From a virus, in IMG/VR virus record IMGVR_UViG_3300025410_000024, positions 1 through 54,920 of that record: a DNA stretch of 54,920 nt; one strand, given 5' to 3'. Below are positions 1 through 5,903 of the stretch, in pieces. Both the position numbers and the translations under genes were made by a program. Under the pieces are notes generated by a model. That model did not search any database, had not been told where the DNA came from, and saw nothing but the letters and a program-made list of their open reading frames with translations. Within the stretch, counting starts at the first letter, position 1; every line of letters starts with the position of its first letter.

Positions 1-298
1 GCTGTAGCGTACTGCGAATTGAACAACTGTAACATACCCCGCTGTACGGTCTACACAGCATTGTATGTGCTAAAGGACCGTAGGGATGAGGAGAGAATAC
101 TGTGAAGATATGGTGAAGATACGGTGGACCATTTGACTATAGCCTCTCATCCCCACGATGAGGTCAACTGTTGTTACGCTAAAAAACCACAGAAAACTGC
201 CCCAAAATATCCCAAAATGGCGTCAAATCTCGATGTTTTCCTCCTGATTCATTGTGGTTTCTGCCACAATTAGGCCATTTTTCCACCGTGGAGCCAAC
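1..298. other. Non-coding left end with dyads
   Basis: I see no supported coding region here. It holds several dyads: GCTGT/ACAGC at 41-45/55-59; GGGATGAG at 83-90 facing CTCATCCC at 146-153, with the direct repeat GTGAAGATA between them; and ATTGTGG/CCACAAT at 252-258/265-271, followed by ATTTTT at 278-283, which could end an upstream transcript. This may be the 3' part of an untranslated RNA that begins outside the window. Confidence 0.5.
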
Positions 299-327
299 TT
301 GACAGGACTGTGGATTCACAGTATAAT
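299..327 (+). promoter_or_regulatory. sigma-70 promoter of the tRNA gene
   Basis: TTGACA (299-304), 17-nt spacer, TATAAT (322-327): a perfect consensus promoter 23 bases before the tRNA. A perfect dyad ACTGTG-GATT-CACAGT (307-322) fills the spacer. Confidence 0.85.
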
Positions 328-350
328 AAGTATTAGAAGCAAGTATAAGT

Positions 351-427
351 GCGCTTGTAGCTCAGTTGGTTAGAGCAGAGGACTCATAATCCTTTGGTCG
401 CGGGTTCGAGTCCCTCCGAGCGCACCA
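351..427 (+). tRNA. tRNA with CAT anticodon (Met or lysidine-type Ile2)
   Basis: A complete cloverleaf can be folded. The acceptor stem is GCGCTTG/CGAGCGC with discriminator A and an encoded CCA (425-427). The D-arm has GCTC/GAGC, the anticodon stem is GAGGA/TCCTT with loop CTCATAA, and the T-arm has TTCGAGT. The anticodon is CAT. The acceptor stem, anticodon stem and TGGTC variable loop look at least as close to bacterial tRNA-Ile2 (whose C34 is modified to lysidine) as to elongator tRNA-Met. T4 itself carries a CAU tRNA-Ile, so the identity is open. It has its own consensus promoter. Confidence 0.95.
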
Positions 428-450
428 TATATACTGTAGACCAGTATATA
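428..450 (+). other. tRNA 3'-trailer hairpin
   Basis: Starting at the first base after the encoded CCA, TATATACTG (428-436) pairs perfectly with CAGTATATA (442-450) around a 5-nt loop. A 9-bp stem this close to the CCA is a plausible processing or 3'-end-protecting element. It has no T-tract, so it is not a classical terminator. Confidence 0.5.
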
Positions 451-843
451 CACTATGTACAAACCGCAAGCAGTATGATATAGACTGTATAGTACAGTGG
501 TAGTCCGATCGCTAGGCACTGTATGATGGACAGATGAAGGTAGGATCATAGATCCCCTGCTAGTACAGCTGAACCAGAGACCGTATTCTTTCGGCGGTTA
601 AGTCTAGACTATAAAAAGTCAGGAACAATCTGGGCGGGACAGGGTCAGGACACTTGCTTAGGCTCTGTACTATGAAAGCACTACTTTTCTTAGGGAATGT
701 AGTGCTTTTGTTTGACTGTGGATTCATACAGTAATACTAGAGTAGTATAGTACTTTAGTACTGTTGCGTAGGAGCAACGGTGAAAGTGCCAGGGGTGTGG
801 CGTTTTATACACATATGAGTTGGAGGGTCATTGTGAAAAATGG
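451..843 (+). other. Non-coding stretch, possible ncRNA
   Basis: No ORF here has a ribosome-binding site. The stretch contains short dyads, among them ACCG/CGGT around 583-600 and the palindrome AGTCTAGACT near 602-611, and then a terminator-like hairpin at 675-713. A degenerate copy of the tRNA promoter (TTGACT, GTGGATTCA, ACAGTAATAC) lies at 712-737, but its spacing is too short to be convincing. A transcript from the tRNA promoter could run to the hairpin at 675-713. Confidence 0.3.
675..713 (+). terminator. Probable terminator after the tRNA region
   Basis: AAAGCACTAC (675-684) pairs perfectly with GTAGTGCTTT (699-708) across a 14-nt loop, followed by TGTTT. The stem is strong but the loop is long and the T-tract short. 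Confidence 0.55.
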
Positions 844-871
844 TTGTCCAAACTGTAGAATGTTGTATAAT
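844..871 (+). promoter_or_regulatory. sigma-70 promoter
   Basis: TTGTCC (844-849), 16-nt spacer, TATAAT (866-871). It is followed by the leader type ACACACTAAAAAGGAG found throughout this array. Confidence 0.75.
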
Positions 872-903
872 TATGGCTTACACACTAAAAAGGAGCTAGC
901 ACT

Positions 904-1161
904 ATGTTTAAACTCACCGATGCACAAAGCCAGCAAATTAACAACAGCGCATACACACACGACTACGAAGCAGAAGCTGTTGCCATATACGAAAGTACGG
1001 GCAACGACGGCATAGATGTGTTTACCGAGCGTTTTGAGCAGGAAACTGATATCGCACAACGAGCAGACTCGGAAGACATTGGCGGGCTTATCGTGTACTA
1101 CAAAGGCCAGCAGTTACTAGCGTTTTACGACTACGAGCGTTTCGTCGGTACTGTATTCTAA
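904..1161 (+). CDS. Hypothetical early protein, 85 aa
   Basis: I do not recognise this protein. It starts at an ATG placed well after AAAAAGGAG and has its own promoter (844-871). It is acidic and soluble. The second half (residues about 55-80) looks beta-rich, with IVYYKGQQLLAFYDYERF. It is the first gene of the early array. An overlapping frame that opens upstream has no ribosome-binding site and is taken as spurious. Confidence 0.75.
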   Translation: MFKLTDAQSQQINNSAYTHDYEAEAVAIYESTGNDGIDVFTERFEQETDIAQRADSEDIGGLIVYYKGQQLLAFYDYERFVGTVF

Positions 1162-1171
1162 ATAGTTGACT

Positions 1172-1204
1172 AAAAGGGCGGGTCATTGACAGCCGGCCCG
1201 TTTT
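1172..1204 (+). terminator. Terminator hairpin overlapping the next promoter
   Basis: AAAAGGGC (1172-1179) pairs with GCCC (1196-1199), one bulged G, then TTTT (1201-1204), continuing into TTTTGTTGT. The loop contains the -35 hexamer TTGACA of the next promoter, so this terminator and promoter share bases. Confidence 0.6.
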
Positions 1205-1214
1205 GTTGTATAAT
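1186..1214 (+). promoter_or_regulatory. sigma-70 promoter inside a terminator hairpin
   Basis: TTGACA (1186-1191), 17-nt spacer, TATAAT (1209-1214). The -35 lies in the loop and the spacer holds the 3' arm and T-tract of the hairpin at 1172-1204. Confidence 0.85.
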
Positions 1215-1239
1215 ATGGGTACACAGGGGAGGAAGCACT

Positions 1240-1569
1240 ATGAGCACCGCACGTAAGAAACGTTCAGATCGTACACATATCATCTATGAGCTCGTTGTGA
1301 ATGGGCTTAACTACATCGGAGTCACTGCCAAGACTGAAAGTACTGTACTTAAAAGTGTTCGTGTTCGTGCTAATAAACACTTTTATCGCGCAAAAACCGA
1401 AGGCAAGGCTTGGCTATTGTGCGAAGCATTGAGAGAGCTTAATAGCAAAGAAGAAATTGAAATACGTGTACACGAGCTTGTTAGAGGCAAAGCGGCAGCT
1501 CATCGTCGTGAAGTTGAAATACGTAGAGCTATTAACCCTGCGCTGAATACGGATATTAGGGGTGACTAG
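1240..1569 (+). CDS. GIY-YIG-like small protein, 109 aa
   Basis: The start is the ATG at 1240, after GGGGAGGAAGC; the frame is open back to the promoter, but upstream starts would lie inside it. The N-terminal segment (residues about 10-28) reads IIYELVVNGLNYIGVTAK, matching the spaced GIY and YIG halves of the GIY-YIG nuclease fold. An Arg/His-rich helix follows, and the C-terminus EVEIRRAINPALNTD resembles the conserved Glu-helix plus N-P-x-x-N end of that family. The protein is short and has no separate DNA-binding domain, so it may be a stand-alone nicking or homing-type nuclease or a derived non-nuclease. The catalytic Tyr, Arg and Glu need structural confirmation. Confidence 0.55.
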   Translation: MSTARKKRSDRTHIIYELVVNGLNYIGVTAKTESTVLKSVRVRANKHFYRAKTEGKAWLLCEALRELNSKEEIEIRVHELVRGKAAAHRREVEIRRAINPALNTDIRGD

Positions 1570-1598
1570 TTGACAGCGTGAGTGTTTTCGGTTATAAT
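1570..1598 (+). promoter_or_regulatory. sigma-70 promoter
   Basis: TTGACA (1570-1575), 17 nt, TATAAT (1593-1598). The -35 begins on the base right after the stop codon (TAG, 1567-1569) of the preceding gene. Confidence 0.9.
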
Positions 1599-1621
1599 AC
1601 ATACACTAAAAAGGAGCAAAG

Positions 1622-1792
1622 ATGTTTTACAGCAACAAAGAATACAATTTCCAGGTACAAGAGCTCGTAGATCAGGGAATGAGCCTAACAGAAGCAGGCG
1701 CTATAGTAGAACAGCGTATGGCTCAGGACGAGGTAGAGTACAACGAATGGGTTGTAGAGCAGTTCAACCAAACACAAAAGGAGATGGCATAA
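1622..1792 (+). CDS. Hypothetical early protein, 56 aa
   Basis: A short ORF starting at the ATG that follows ACTAAAAAGGAGCAAAG and ending at TAA (1790-1792). The product is acidic and predicted mostly helical (FYSNKEYNFQVQELVDQGMS at the N-terminus, EEYN-type helix after it). It contains a self-made ribosome-binding site (AAAAGGAG) near its 3' end for the next gene. The stop and the next start overlap as TAATG, so the two are translationally coupled. I do not recognise a family. Confidence 0.75.
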   Translation: MFYSNKEYNFQVQELVDQGMSLTEAGAIVEQRMAQDEVEYNEWVVEQFNQTQKEMA

Positions 1793-2169
1793 TGCGCAAA
1801 GAATACGATGAACTTGCCACTTACGAGCGTGATGGTTATACTATTATCGTGGATCGGACCTGGGAGGATGTGAGTCCCAGGGATCTGTTTGATGATTCAG
1901 TTATGGATGTTGAAGAGATTTGCCGTAAGATCGACAACTACACACTGGACTGGTTTATGCTTCGTGTACGTGTACTAGTGGATGAACACGAGCTGGCCAG
2001 AGAATATGTAGGTGGGTTCTTGTACGAAGATGCCCGTGAGGTACTACGAGATGGTACAGCAGAGGAAATGATTGCTGAAGCTATGATCACAGCAAAAAGA
2101 GAGGTCTATCGTATGTATAAGAAGTTCCAAGAACTCAGCTTTGCTGTTGATCGTGAGGGTGTTGTTTAA
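1792..2169 (+). CDS. Hypothetical early protein, 125 aa
   Basis: The start ATG overlaps the stop of the preceding gene (TAATG) and lies 9-10 bases after AAAAGGAG. A longer reading frame opens upstream but has no ribosome-binding site. The acidic protein appears alpha-helical over residues 40-115, with YVGGFLYEDAREVL and EEMIAEAMITAKREVYRMYK. No catalytic motif was seen and the family is unrecognised. Confidence 0.8.
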   Translation: MRKEYDELATYERDGYTIIVDRTWEDVSPRDLFDDSVMDVEEICRKIDNYTLDWFMLRVRVLVDEHELAREYVGGFLYEDAREVLRDGTAEEMIAEAMITAKREVYRMYKKFQELSFAVDREGVV

Positions 2170-2177
2170 TCACAACA

Positions 2178-2204
2178 AATACCCTTACTCAGTGTAGGGG
2201 TATT
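2178..2204 (+). terminator. 11-bp hairpin abutting the next promoter
   Basis: AATACCCTTAC (2178-2188) pairs with GTAGGGGTATT (2194-2204), one G-T pair, 5-nt loop. It ends on the first two bases of the next TTGACA. It lacks a T-tract, so it may act as a 3'-end stabiliser rather than a classical terminator. Confidence 0.45.
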
Positions 2205-2231
2205 GACAACCCTCCATTTTAGCGTTATAAT
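2203..2231 (+). promoter_or_regulatory. sigma-70 promoter
   Basis: TTGACA (2203-2208), 17 nt, TATAAT (2226-2231), followed by the leader ACACACATACACTAAAAAGG. Confidence 0.9.
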
Positions 2232-2259
2232 ACACACATACACTAAAAAGGAGCGCACT

Positions 2260-2529
2260 ATGTTTTTAAGTAACACACCCGCAAAAGCAAAATTAACTTT
2301 TAACAAAAAACTAAAAGTCTACAAGCTCGTTGTCGCGTTTAATGTACATAAACGCTTAGTTAAAAATAAATGGGGCGAGGAAGTATATAAATTTGCTTTC
2401 CCTGTACAAAAACAATGCGCTTATGTTAGCGGGGACATTAACGCAGAAGCTCTCTCAGAGGAGTTAACTAAATTACTACCTCGCGTACAAGAAGTGTTGC
2501 GTACAGACAACATTACATTAGTAGAGTAA
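2260..2529 (+). CDS. Hypothetical early protein, 89 aa
   Basis: The ATG at 2260 follows AAAAAGGAGCGCACT; a TTG further up lies inside the -35 box and is rejected. The protein is Lys-rich at the N-terminus (AKLTFNKKLKVYKLVV) and predicted as a short beta sheet followed by a C-terminal helix (ALSEELTKLLPRVQEVL). No family is recognised. Confidence 0.8.
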   Translation: MFLSNTPAKAKLTFNKKLKVYKLVVAFNVHKRLVKNKWGEEVYKFAFPVQKQCAYVSGDINAEALSEELTKLLPRVQEVLRTDNITLVE

Positions 2530-2534
2530 AGTGT

Positions 2535-2562
2535 AAGGGCTTTGCTAGACAGCAGAGCCTTT
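2535..2562 (+). terminator. 12-bp hairpin with the -35 box in its loop
   Basis: AAGGGCTTTGCT (2535-2546) pairs over 12 positions (two G-T) with AGCAGAGCCTTT (2551-2562). The 4-nt loop AGAC is the core of the -35 hexamer TAGACA of the next promoter. A short T-run closes the stem. Confidence 0.55.
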
Positions 2563-2574
2563 ATGCGTTATAAT
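2546..2574 (+). promoter_or_regulatory. sigma-70 promoter in a hairpin loop
   Basis: TAGACA (2546-2551), 17 nt, TATAAT (2569-2574). The -35 differs from consensus by one base and lies at the tip of the hairpin 2535-2562. Confidence 0.8.
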
Positions 2575-2604
2575 ACAGTTATACTAACACAAAAGAGGAA
2601 CACT

Positions 2605-2781
2605 ATGTCAAAACATCATTTAGTAGTATTTGCAAATTTTGCTAGAGACACAGGCATGACGCTTGTAGAGACTGTAAAATACATAGGGGACAACTACGAC
2701 GAGCTCGATGAGGAGCTTGTACAAGCATACGACGACACTTACATGGAACTTATGCAGTTTTGTAACACACAAAACGCATAA
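2605..2781 (+). CDS. Hypothetical early protein, 58 aa
   Basis: The ATG at 2605 follows AAAAGAGGAACACT. The product is small, acidic and helical: residues 5-30 (LVVFANFARDTGMTLVETVK) may form an HTH-like pair of helices, and an Asp/Glu-rich C-terminal half follows. No family is recognised. Its TAA is followed directly by a terminator hairpin (2786-2803). Confidence 0.75.
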   Translation: MSKHHLVVFANFARDTGMTLVETVKYIGDNYDELDEELVQAYDDTYMELMQFCNTQNA

Positions 2782-2785
2782 CCCT

Positions 2786-2803
2786 AGACCCGCAAGGGTC
2801 TTT
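2786..2803 (+). terminator. Compact terminator with GCAA loop
   Basis: AGACCC-GCAA-GGGTCT followed by TT: a 6-bp stem with a GNRA-type tetraloop, 5 bases after the stop codon of the preceding gene. Confidence 0.6.
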
Positions 2804-2814
2804 ATAGCAAAGGG

Positions 2815-2843
2815 TTGACAATTGGACAGTCCCTCGCTATAAT
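2815..2843 (+). promoter_or_regulatory. sigma-70 promoter
   Basis: TTGACA (2815-2820), 17 nt, TATAAT (2838-2843), with the standard leader. Confidence 0.9.
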
Positions 2844-2870
2844 ACACACATACACTAAAAAGGAGCCTCT

Positions 2871-3194
2871 ATGTTAACAGTTAAAGATATTGTAAAAGAA
2901 GACGACTGCACAACTACACACTACACTTGCAATGAGGAAGTAACACTTGCTGGAGACAGTATTTGGGACTGTACACTTACTGGAGTAACAGTAACAGACA
3001 TTGTAGTACACGAGTACGATGACTACAAAGAGATGGGTGTATACTATACAGTAGACGGCGAGGAAGTAGACGAAAGTTGGCGTATGTACACAGACAGCGG
3101 AATGGAAAAAGCAGTTAGCACACTACTAGGCTATAGAGTACACTTTACAGAGCAGGGAATGCAAAACAACGGTAGAGCGAGTATGGAGGCGTAA
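2871..3194 (+). CDS. Hypothetical early protein, 107 aa
   Basis: The ATG at 2871 follows AAAAAGGAGCCTCT. The acidic protein is predicted mainly beta, rich in Thr and Val between residues 20 and 65 (TLAGDSIWDCTLTGVTVTD). Cys residues at about 13, 20 and 33 do not form an obvious metal site. It is the only gene of its transcription unit. I do not recognise it. Confidence 0.8.
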   Translation: MLTVKDIVKEDDCTTTHYTCNEEVTLAGDSIWDCTLTGVTVTDIVVHEYDDYKEMGVYYTVDGEEVDESWRMYTDSGMEKAVSTLLGYRVHFTEQGMQNNGRASMEA

Positions 3195-3205
3195 CAGCAA
3201 CACAC

Positions 3206-3238
3206 AATAGCCCGCCTATTGTGCGGGTTATTATTTTA
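3206..3238 (+). terminator. Terminator overlapping the next -35
   Basis: AATAGCCCGC (3206-3215) pairs with GCGGGTTATT (3223-3232), one G-T pair, 7-nt loop, then TATTTT. The loop and the start of the 3' arm are the -35 hexamer TTGTGC of the next promoter. Confidence 0.65.
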
Positions 3239-3247
3239 TGTTATAAT
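3219..3247 (+). promoter_or_regulatory. sigma-70 promoter inside a terminator
   Basis: TTGTGC (3219-3224), 17 nt, TATAAT (3242-3247). It is fused with the hairpin 3206-3238. Confidence 0.75.
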
Positions 3248-3276
3248 ACACACATACACTAAAAAGGAAAAGCAAA

Positions 3277-3456
3277 ATGACACTACAAGAATTTGAAGAC
3301 AAAATGAACACATACGAGCTCGACGATGCTTATGCAGAGTACATTATGGAACACACTAGCATTGGCAATGACCATATGCTTATTGCCGCAATGGAGCGTG
3401 GCGACTTCTTTGAGGACTTTATGGACACGATGGTAACAGAGGATATTAATGCTTAA
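3277..3456 (+). CDS. Hypothetical early protein, 59 aa
   Basis: A short ORF that starts at the ATG after ACTAAAAAGGAAAAGCAAA and ends in TAA at 3454-3456. The product is very acidic and Met-rich (MNTYELDDAYAEYIMEHTS, then MERGDFFEDFMDTM), likely a small helical bundle. It overlaps the following membrane-protein gene by 8 bases. No family is recognised. Confidence 0.75.
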   Translation: MTLQEFEDKMNTYELDDAYAEYIMEHTSIGNDHMLIAAMERGDFFEDFMDTMVTEDINA

Positions 3457-3664
3457 CGTTTTGAAATGGGCAGGCACTGCCTTTACTATAGGCGGTGCAC
3501 TTGCTACTAGTTTAGGGATTGATCCTGTTAACATAGTACTGTTTAATTTAGGAACAATTTGTTGGTTGTGGGCAAGTATTAAAATGAAAGACCGACCATT
3601 GTTTGTGGTTAATGTTGCCCTCTTGCTCATTTATGTTTTTGGTGCTATAATACGTTTACTTTAA
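3449..3664 (+). CDS. Small integral membrane protein, 71 aa
   Basis: The start ATG lies inside the end of the previous gene. Three hydrophobic stretches are visible, at about residues 5-23, 27-42 and 50-69, separated by a short basic loop (KMKDRPL). This fits a small polytopic inner-membrane protein that could remodel the host envelope or ion flow. The pattern is loosely like small YgjV/CBU_0592-type membrane proteins, but that link is weak. The promoter for the next gene is embedded in its 3' coding region. Confidence 0.75.
   Translation: MLNVLKWAGTAFTIGGALATSLGIDPVNIVLFNLGTICWLWASIKMKDRPLFVVNVALLLIYVFGAIIRLL
3623..3651 (+). promoter_or_regulatory. sigma-70 promoter inside a coding region
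   Basis: TTGCTC (3623-3628), 17 nt, TATAAT (3646-3651), lying wholly in the 3' end of the membrane-protein gene. Confidence 0.65.
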
Positions 3665-3678
3665 CAAAGGAGATAGTT

Positions 3679-3882
3679 ATGTCAGGAATCTACGACACAG
3701 TACAGAACCCAATCCCCTACAGTGGCTTATTCACAGAGCCTACACTGGAAGAGATAAACGCACTGATCGAATCTATGCCACAGACACACAGGCGTAATGC
3801 TTACTTGGTAATGATGTATACACTGAATCGTTGCCACAGACTTGTAGAAGACAATATTTTAAGCAAAGAAATATTTGCTTAA
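3679..3882 (+). CDS. Hypothetical early protein, 67 aa
   Basis: The ATG at 3679 follows AACAAAGGAGATAGTT. The N-terminus is Pro- and Gly-containing, then helices follow (PTLEEINALIESMPQTHRRN and AYLVMMYTLNRCHRLVED). No motif or family is recognised. It is probably cytosolic. Confidence 0.75.
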   Translation: MSGIYDTVQNPIPYSGLFTEPTLEEINALIESMPQTHRRNAYLVMMYTLNRCHRLVEDNILSKEIFA

Positions 3883-3887
3883 AATGG

Positions 3888-3916
3888 TTGACAAGGGAGC
3901 AATCTCTTGTTATAAT
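3888..3916 (+). promoter_or_regulatory. sigma-70 promoter with a palindromic spacer
   Basis: TTGACA (3888-3893), 17 nt, TATAAT (3911-3916). ACAAGGGA-GCAA-TCTCTTGT (3891-3910) spans from the ACA of the -35 to the base before the -10, with one wobble-compatible mismatch. Confidence 0.9.
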
Positions 3917-3944
3917 ACATACTTAAACAACAAAGGAGCGCACT

Positions 3945-4181
3945 ATGTTTTCATATAGTTACAGAACATCCCGTCCAGTTACTAGCAAATTGTTGGATAA
4001 CTTAGAAGAAGGCCTATACGATAAAGATCGTATGATCGCAGACTTGCTGGGCTGGATGAGCGAGCGAGATGTAGCAGAGTTTGCTCGTGCCAATGATTAC
4101 ATCGTAGCACAGGACGAAGACGAGTATGATGGTCAGCCTGATGAAGCCCAAGAGTGGGAGTCCTTTGACCCAGATTGCTAA
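3945..4181 (+). CDS. Hypothetical early protein, 78 aa
   Basis: The ATG at 3945 follows CAAAGGAGCGCACT. The basic N-terminus (SYRTSRPVTSK) leads to a helical core (LLGWMSERDVAEFARANDYI) and a strongly acidic C-terminus (DEDEYDGQPDEAQEWESFD). The acidic tail could mimic DNA or bind a basic host protein; that is only inference. No family is recognised. Confidence 0.8.
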   Translation: MFSYSYRTSRPVTSKLLDNLEEGLYDKDRMIADLLGWMSERDVAEFARANDYIVAQDEDEYDGQPDEAQEWESFDPDC

Positions 4182-4193
4182 TAACCCTAGAGG

Positions 4194-4222
4194 TTGACAG
4201 GGATTGCGGTCCCTGTTATAAT
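4194..4222 (+). promoter_or_regulatory. sigma-70 promoter with a perfect palindromic spacer
   Basis: TTGACA (4194-4199), 17 nt, TATAAT (4217-4222). ACAGGGA (4197-4203) and TCCCTGT (4210-4216) form a perfect dyad across the spacer. Confidence 0.9.
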
Positions 4223-4250
4223 ACATACTTAAACAACAAAGGAGCACACT

Positions 4251-4577
4251 ATGGATATTGAAACACTTCGCAGAGCAATTTTTAATGGTAACTGGTCCAA
4301 TGATGATCTTAACAGTATGGCGGATGCACTCAAGTGGGCCCGAGCAGACTTGACCAAGAGAACAAAGAGAACGTTGACTCTAGGCGACACCGTTAACTTC
4401 ACGTCTAGCAGAACCGGACGCAATGTCACCGGAATGGTTGTGAAGATCGCACAGAAGTATGTCACAGTCCGCACCATAGAGGGCTTGTGGAAAGTGCCAG
4501 CCAATATGCTCGAAAAGATTGAAGAGCCCAGTCCAATGGACGACTTCAACTATGTTGGAAGCAGACATCACTATTAA
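4251..4577 (+). CDS. Hypothetical early protein with SH3/KOW-like core, 108 aa
   Basis: The ATG at 4251 follows CAAAGGAGCACACT. The N-terminal 40 residues are helical and Trp-containing. Residues 43-90 look like a small beta barrel: TLGDTVNFTSSRTGRNVTG, then a strand ending in KYVTVRTIEGLWKVPANML. This is the pattern of SH3-like or KOW-like domains that contact nucleic acid or protein. I recognise similar proteins from T4-like phages only as conserved hypotheticals. Confidence 0.8.
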   Translation: MDIETLRRAIFNGNWSNDDLNSMADALKWARADLTKRTKRTLTLGDTVNFTSSRTGRNVTGMVVKIAQKYVTVRTIEGLWKVPANMLEKIEEPSPMDDFNYVGSRHHY

Positions 4578-4586
4578 CCCTACAGG

Positions 4587-4615
4587 TTGACAGGGCTTTG
4601 GGGCCCTGTTATAAT
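4587..4615 (+). promoter_or_regulatory. sigma-70 promoter with a perfect palindromic spacer
   Basis: TTGACA (4587-4592), 17 nt, TATAAT (4610-4615). ACAGGGC (4590-4596) and GCCCTGT (4603-4609) form a perfect dyad whose arms differ from those of the promoter at 4194 but keep the symmetry. Confidence 0.9.
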
Positions 4616-4645
4616 ACACTTACACAGACACAAAAGGAGCACACT

Positions 4646-4903
4646 ATGACATCAGCATTGACAGCGTATGTAGATCGTAAGAATGCTTTCGCAGACATTT
4701 TCGGACAACGGCAGTTGAGCCTACAGAGTGCCGAAGATAGGCAAAAGATTGCCAGTAGCATTGACGCAGACTTGAGCCCAGAGAACTTGACTTGCGATGG
4801 CGAACTGCCCCGCGCACAGGTTCAAGCTCGCTATAAGGCTCTGCGTGCGGCGGCCAGCCAACTACAAGCATTGGACCCATCAGTTAGTTTTTACGAATAT
4901 TAA
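4646..4903 (+). CDS. Hypothetical early protein, 85 aa
   Basis: The ATG at 4646 follows CAAAAGGAGCACACT. The protein is Ala- and Gln-rich and predicted almost entirely helical (residues 5-40 and 55-78, for example AQVQARYKALRAAASQLQAL). It heads a four-gene unit (4646-5837) with tight or overlapping junctions and no internal promoter. No family is recognised. Confidence 0.8.
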   Translation: MTSALTAYVDRKNAFADIFGQRQLSLQSAEDRQKIASSIDADLSPENLTCDGELPRAQVQARYKALRAAASQLQALDPSVSFYEY

Positions 4904-4914
4904 GGAGCAGACAA

Positions 4915-5133
4915 ATGGACGAAAAGGTTTATGAGCATGAGGTTATCACAACTGTACGAATTACAGTTCGTAGCCTAGATCCTATGCTGAACAAAGAGCG
5001 GTTCTTGGAGGACTACAACTATCTAACAGACTTCAGTGTCTTGTTAGGAGGCGAGGACTATCCTCGTGTGGTACAGACTTTTGTTATCAGCGATGAGATT
5101 GAATACATCGATCGGGAGATTCAAGATGCATGA
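4915..5133 (+). CDS. Hypothetical early protein, 72 aa
   Basis: The ATG at 4915 follows TAAGGAGCAGACAA, where the TAA is the stop of the preceding gene. Beta-type N-terminus (VITTVRITVRSLD), then a mixed acidic segment. It overlaps the next gene by 8 bases, which suggests coupled translation. No family is recognised. Confidence 0.75.
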   Translation: MDEKVYEHEVITTVRITVRSLDPMLNKERFLEDYNYLTDFSVLLGGEDYPRVVQTFVISDEIEYIDREIQDA

Positions 5134-5269
5134 TCTAATTGAACTAGCACTAAACCAGATAGTGCGAGATGTTGAAAATTGGGACTTGACTGCCATTGAA
5201 GAGCTTTTGAGATTTGTACCCGAAGAAAATTTGATTGCTTACTTACCTGAGGAGATTAGAAATGCCTAA
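5126..5269 (+). CDS. Hypothetical early protein, 47 aa
   Basis: A very short ORF that starts with ATGCATGATC inside the end of the previous gene and itself overlaps the next start (AATGCCTAA). The peptide is helical and acidic: IELALNQIVRDVENWDLTAI, then EELLRFVPEENLIAYLPEE. The LL-x-x-(V/L)P-x-x-x-L-x-x-YLP-x-E pattern recurs in small phage proteins of unknown role. Confidence 0.7.
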   Translation: MHDLIELALNQIVRDVENWDLTAIEELLRFVPEENLIAYLPEEIRNA

Positions 5270-5837
5270 CTGGTGCAACAACACACTCGAGATTACACAC
5301 AGTGATCCTGCCATGATTGAACGTGCTAGGTCAGCCTTTGCTGACGGCAGACTGTTGGATGAGTTCCACCCAGTGCCCAATGACCTGAAGATCGTGGCAG
5401 GCCGTGTGGGCGCCGACGATGATCAAGCACAGAAGGATCTTGTGGCACAGGAACAGGCCAACCGAGCCAAATACGGTTATGCCAATTGGTATGACTGGTG
5501 TGTCAACGAATGGGGCACCAAGTGGGACGTTGGTGGCAACGGCTACGAAGCACAAGATATACCTAATGGGTTAATCATGACCTTCGACAGTGCCTGGGCT
5601 CCGCCCGTCCGTGCTATGGAACAACTTGTAGATTTAGGCTTTGATGTTCGTTTGATGTATTACGAACCCGGCATGGCCTTTTGCGGTGTATGGGAAAACA
5701 ACGATGACGACTACTATGAAATTGGTGGTATGAGTTCGAGTGCTATTGCGGCTATGTTGCCTGCAGAATTAGACGAAGCATTTGGTATCAGCGAGCAGGT
5801 TGCTGAGTATGAAGCGGAGGAGGCCCAAGATGAGTGA
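5262..5837 (+). CDS. Api92/YubB-like ferredoxin-fold protein, 191 aa
   Basis: The ATG at 5262 sits 5-6 bases after GAGGAGATTAG. The N-terminus MPNWCNNTLEIT is a hallmark of the DUF1281 / Api92-like (YubB) family found on phages and plasmids. The middle segment (WYDWCVNEWGTKWDVGG) and the C-terminal FDSAWAPPVRAMEQL also match that family. These proteins are ferredoxin-like in fold and their function is not established. The last 20 residues are very acidic. It is the last gene of the 4646-5837 unit. Confidence 0.85.
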   Translation: MPNWCNNTLEITHSDPAMIERARSAFADGRLLDEFHPVPNDLKIVAGRVGADDDQAQKDLVAQEQANRAKYGYANWYDWCVNEWGTKWDVGGNGYEAQDIPNGLIMTFDSAWAPPVRAMEQLVDLGFDVRLMYYEPGMAFCGVWENNDDDYYEIGGMSSSAIAAMLPAELDEAFGISEQVAEYEAEEAQDE

Positions 5838-5874
5838 TGCTATTCAATGGATGGTTGACCAATTGACGAAATGA
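5830..5874 (+). CDS. Possible 14-aa micro-ORF
   Basis: An ATG at 5830 lies 6 bases after the strong Shine-Dalgarno GGAGGAGG, overlaps the stop of the preceding gene, and encodes MSDAIQWMVDQLTK before TGA. It covers the -35 region of the next promoter. It could be a coupling peptide or a remnant, and is supported only by the ribosome-binding site. Confidence 0.25.
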   Translation: MSDAIQWMVDQLTK

Positions 5875-5883
5875 TTGTATAAT
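5855..5883 (+). promoter_or_regulatory. sigma-70 promoter
   Basis: TTGACC (5855-5860), 17 nt, TATAAT (5878-5883). The leader is short and contains TTTTTAGGAGG. Confidence 0.85.
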
Positions 5884-5903
5884 ACATTTTTAGGAGGACA
5901 CAA

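Noticed and set aside
712-737. Promoter-like TTGACT ... TAATAC
   Set aside because: The spacer is only about 14 bases and no gene follows; it may be a decayed copy of the tRNA promoter.
764-1015. Open frame of about 83 codons on the + strand before the first early gene
   Set aside because: It starts with TTG without a Shine-Dalgarno and its second half is the +1 frame of the well-supported gene at 904-1161.
3888-4615. N4-type hairpin promoters for a virion RNA polymerase
   Set aside because: The palindromic spacers look similar at first, but -35/-10 consensus at 17 nt explains transcription, and no N4-like vRNAP gene is in the window. A terminator or operator role is simpler.
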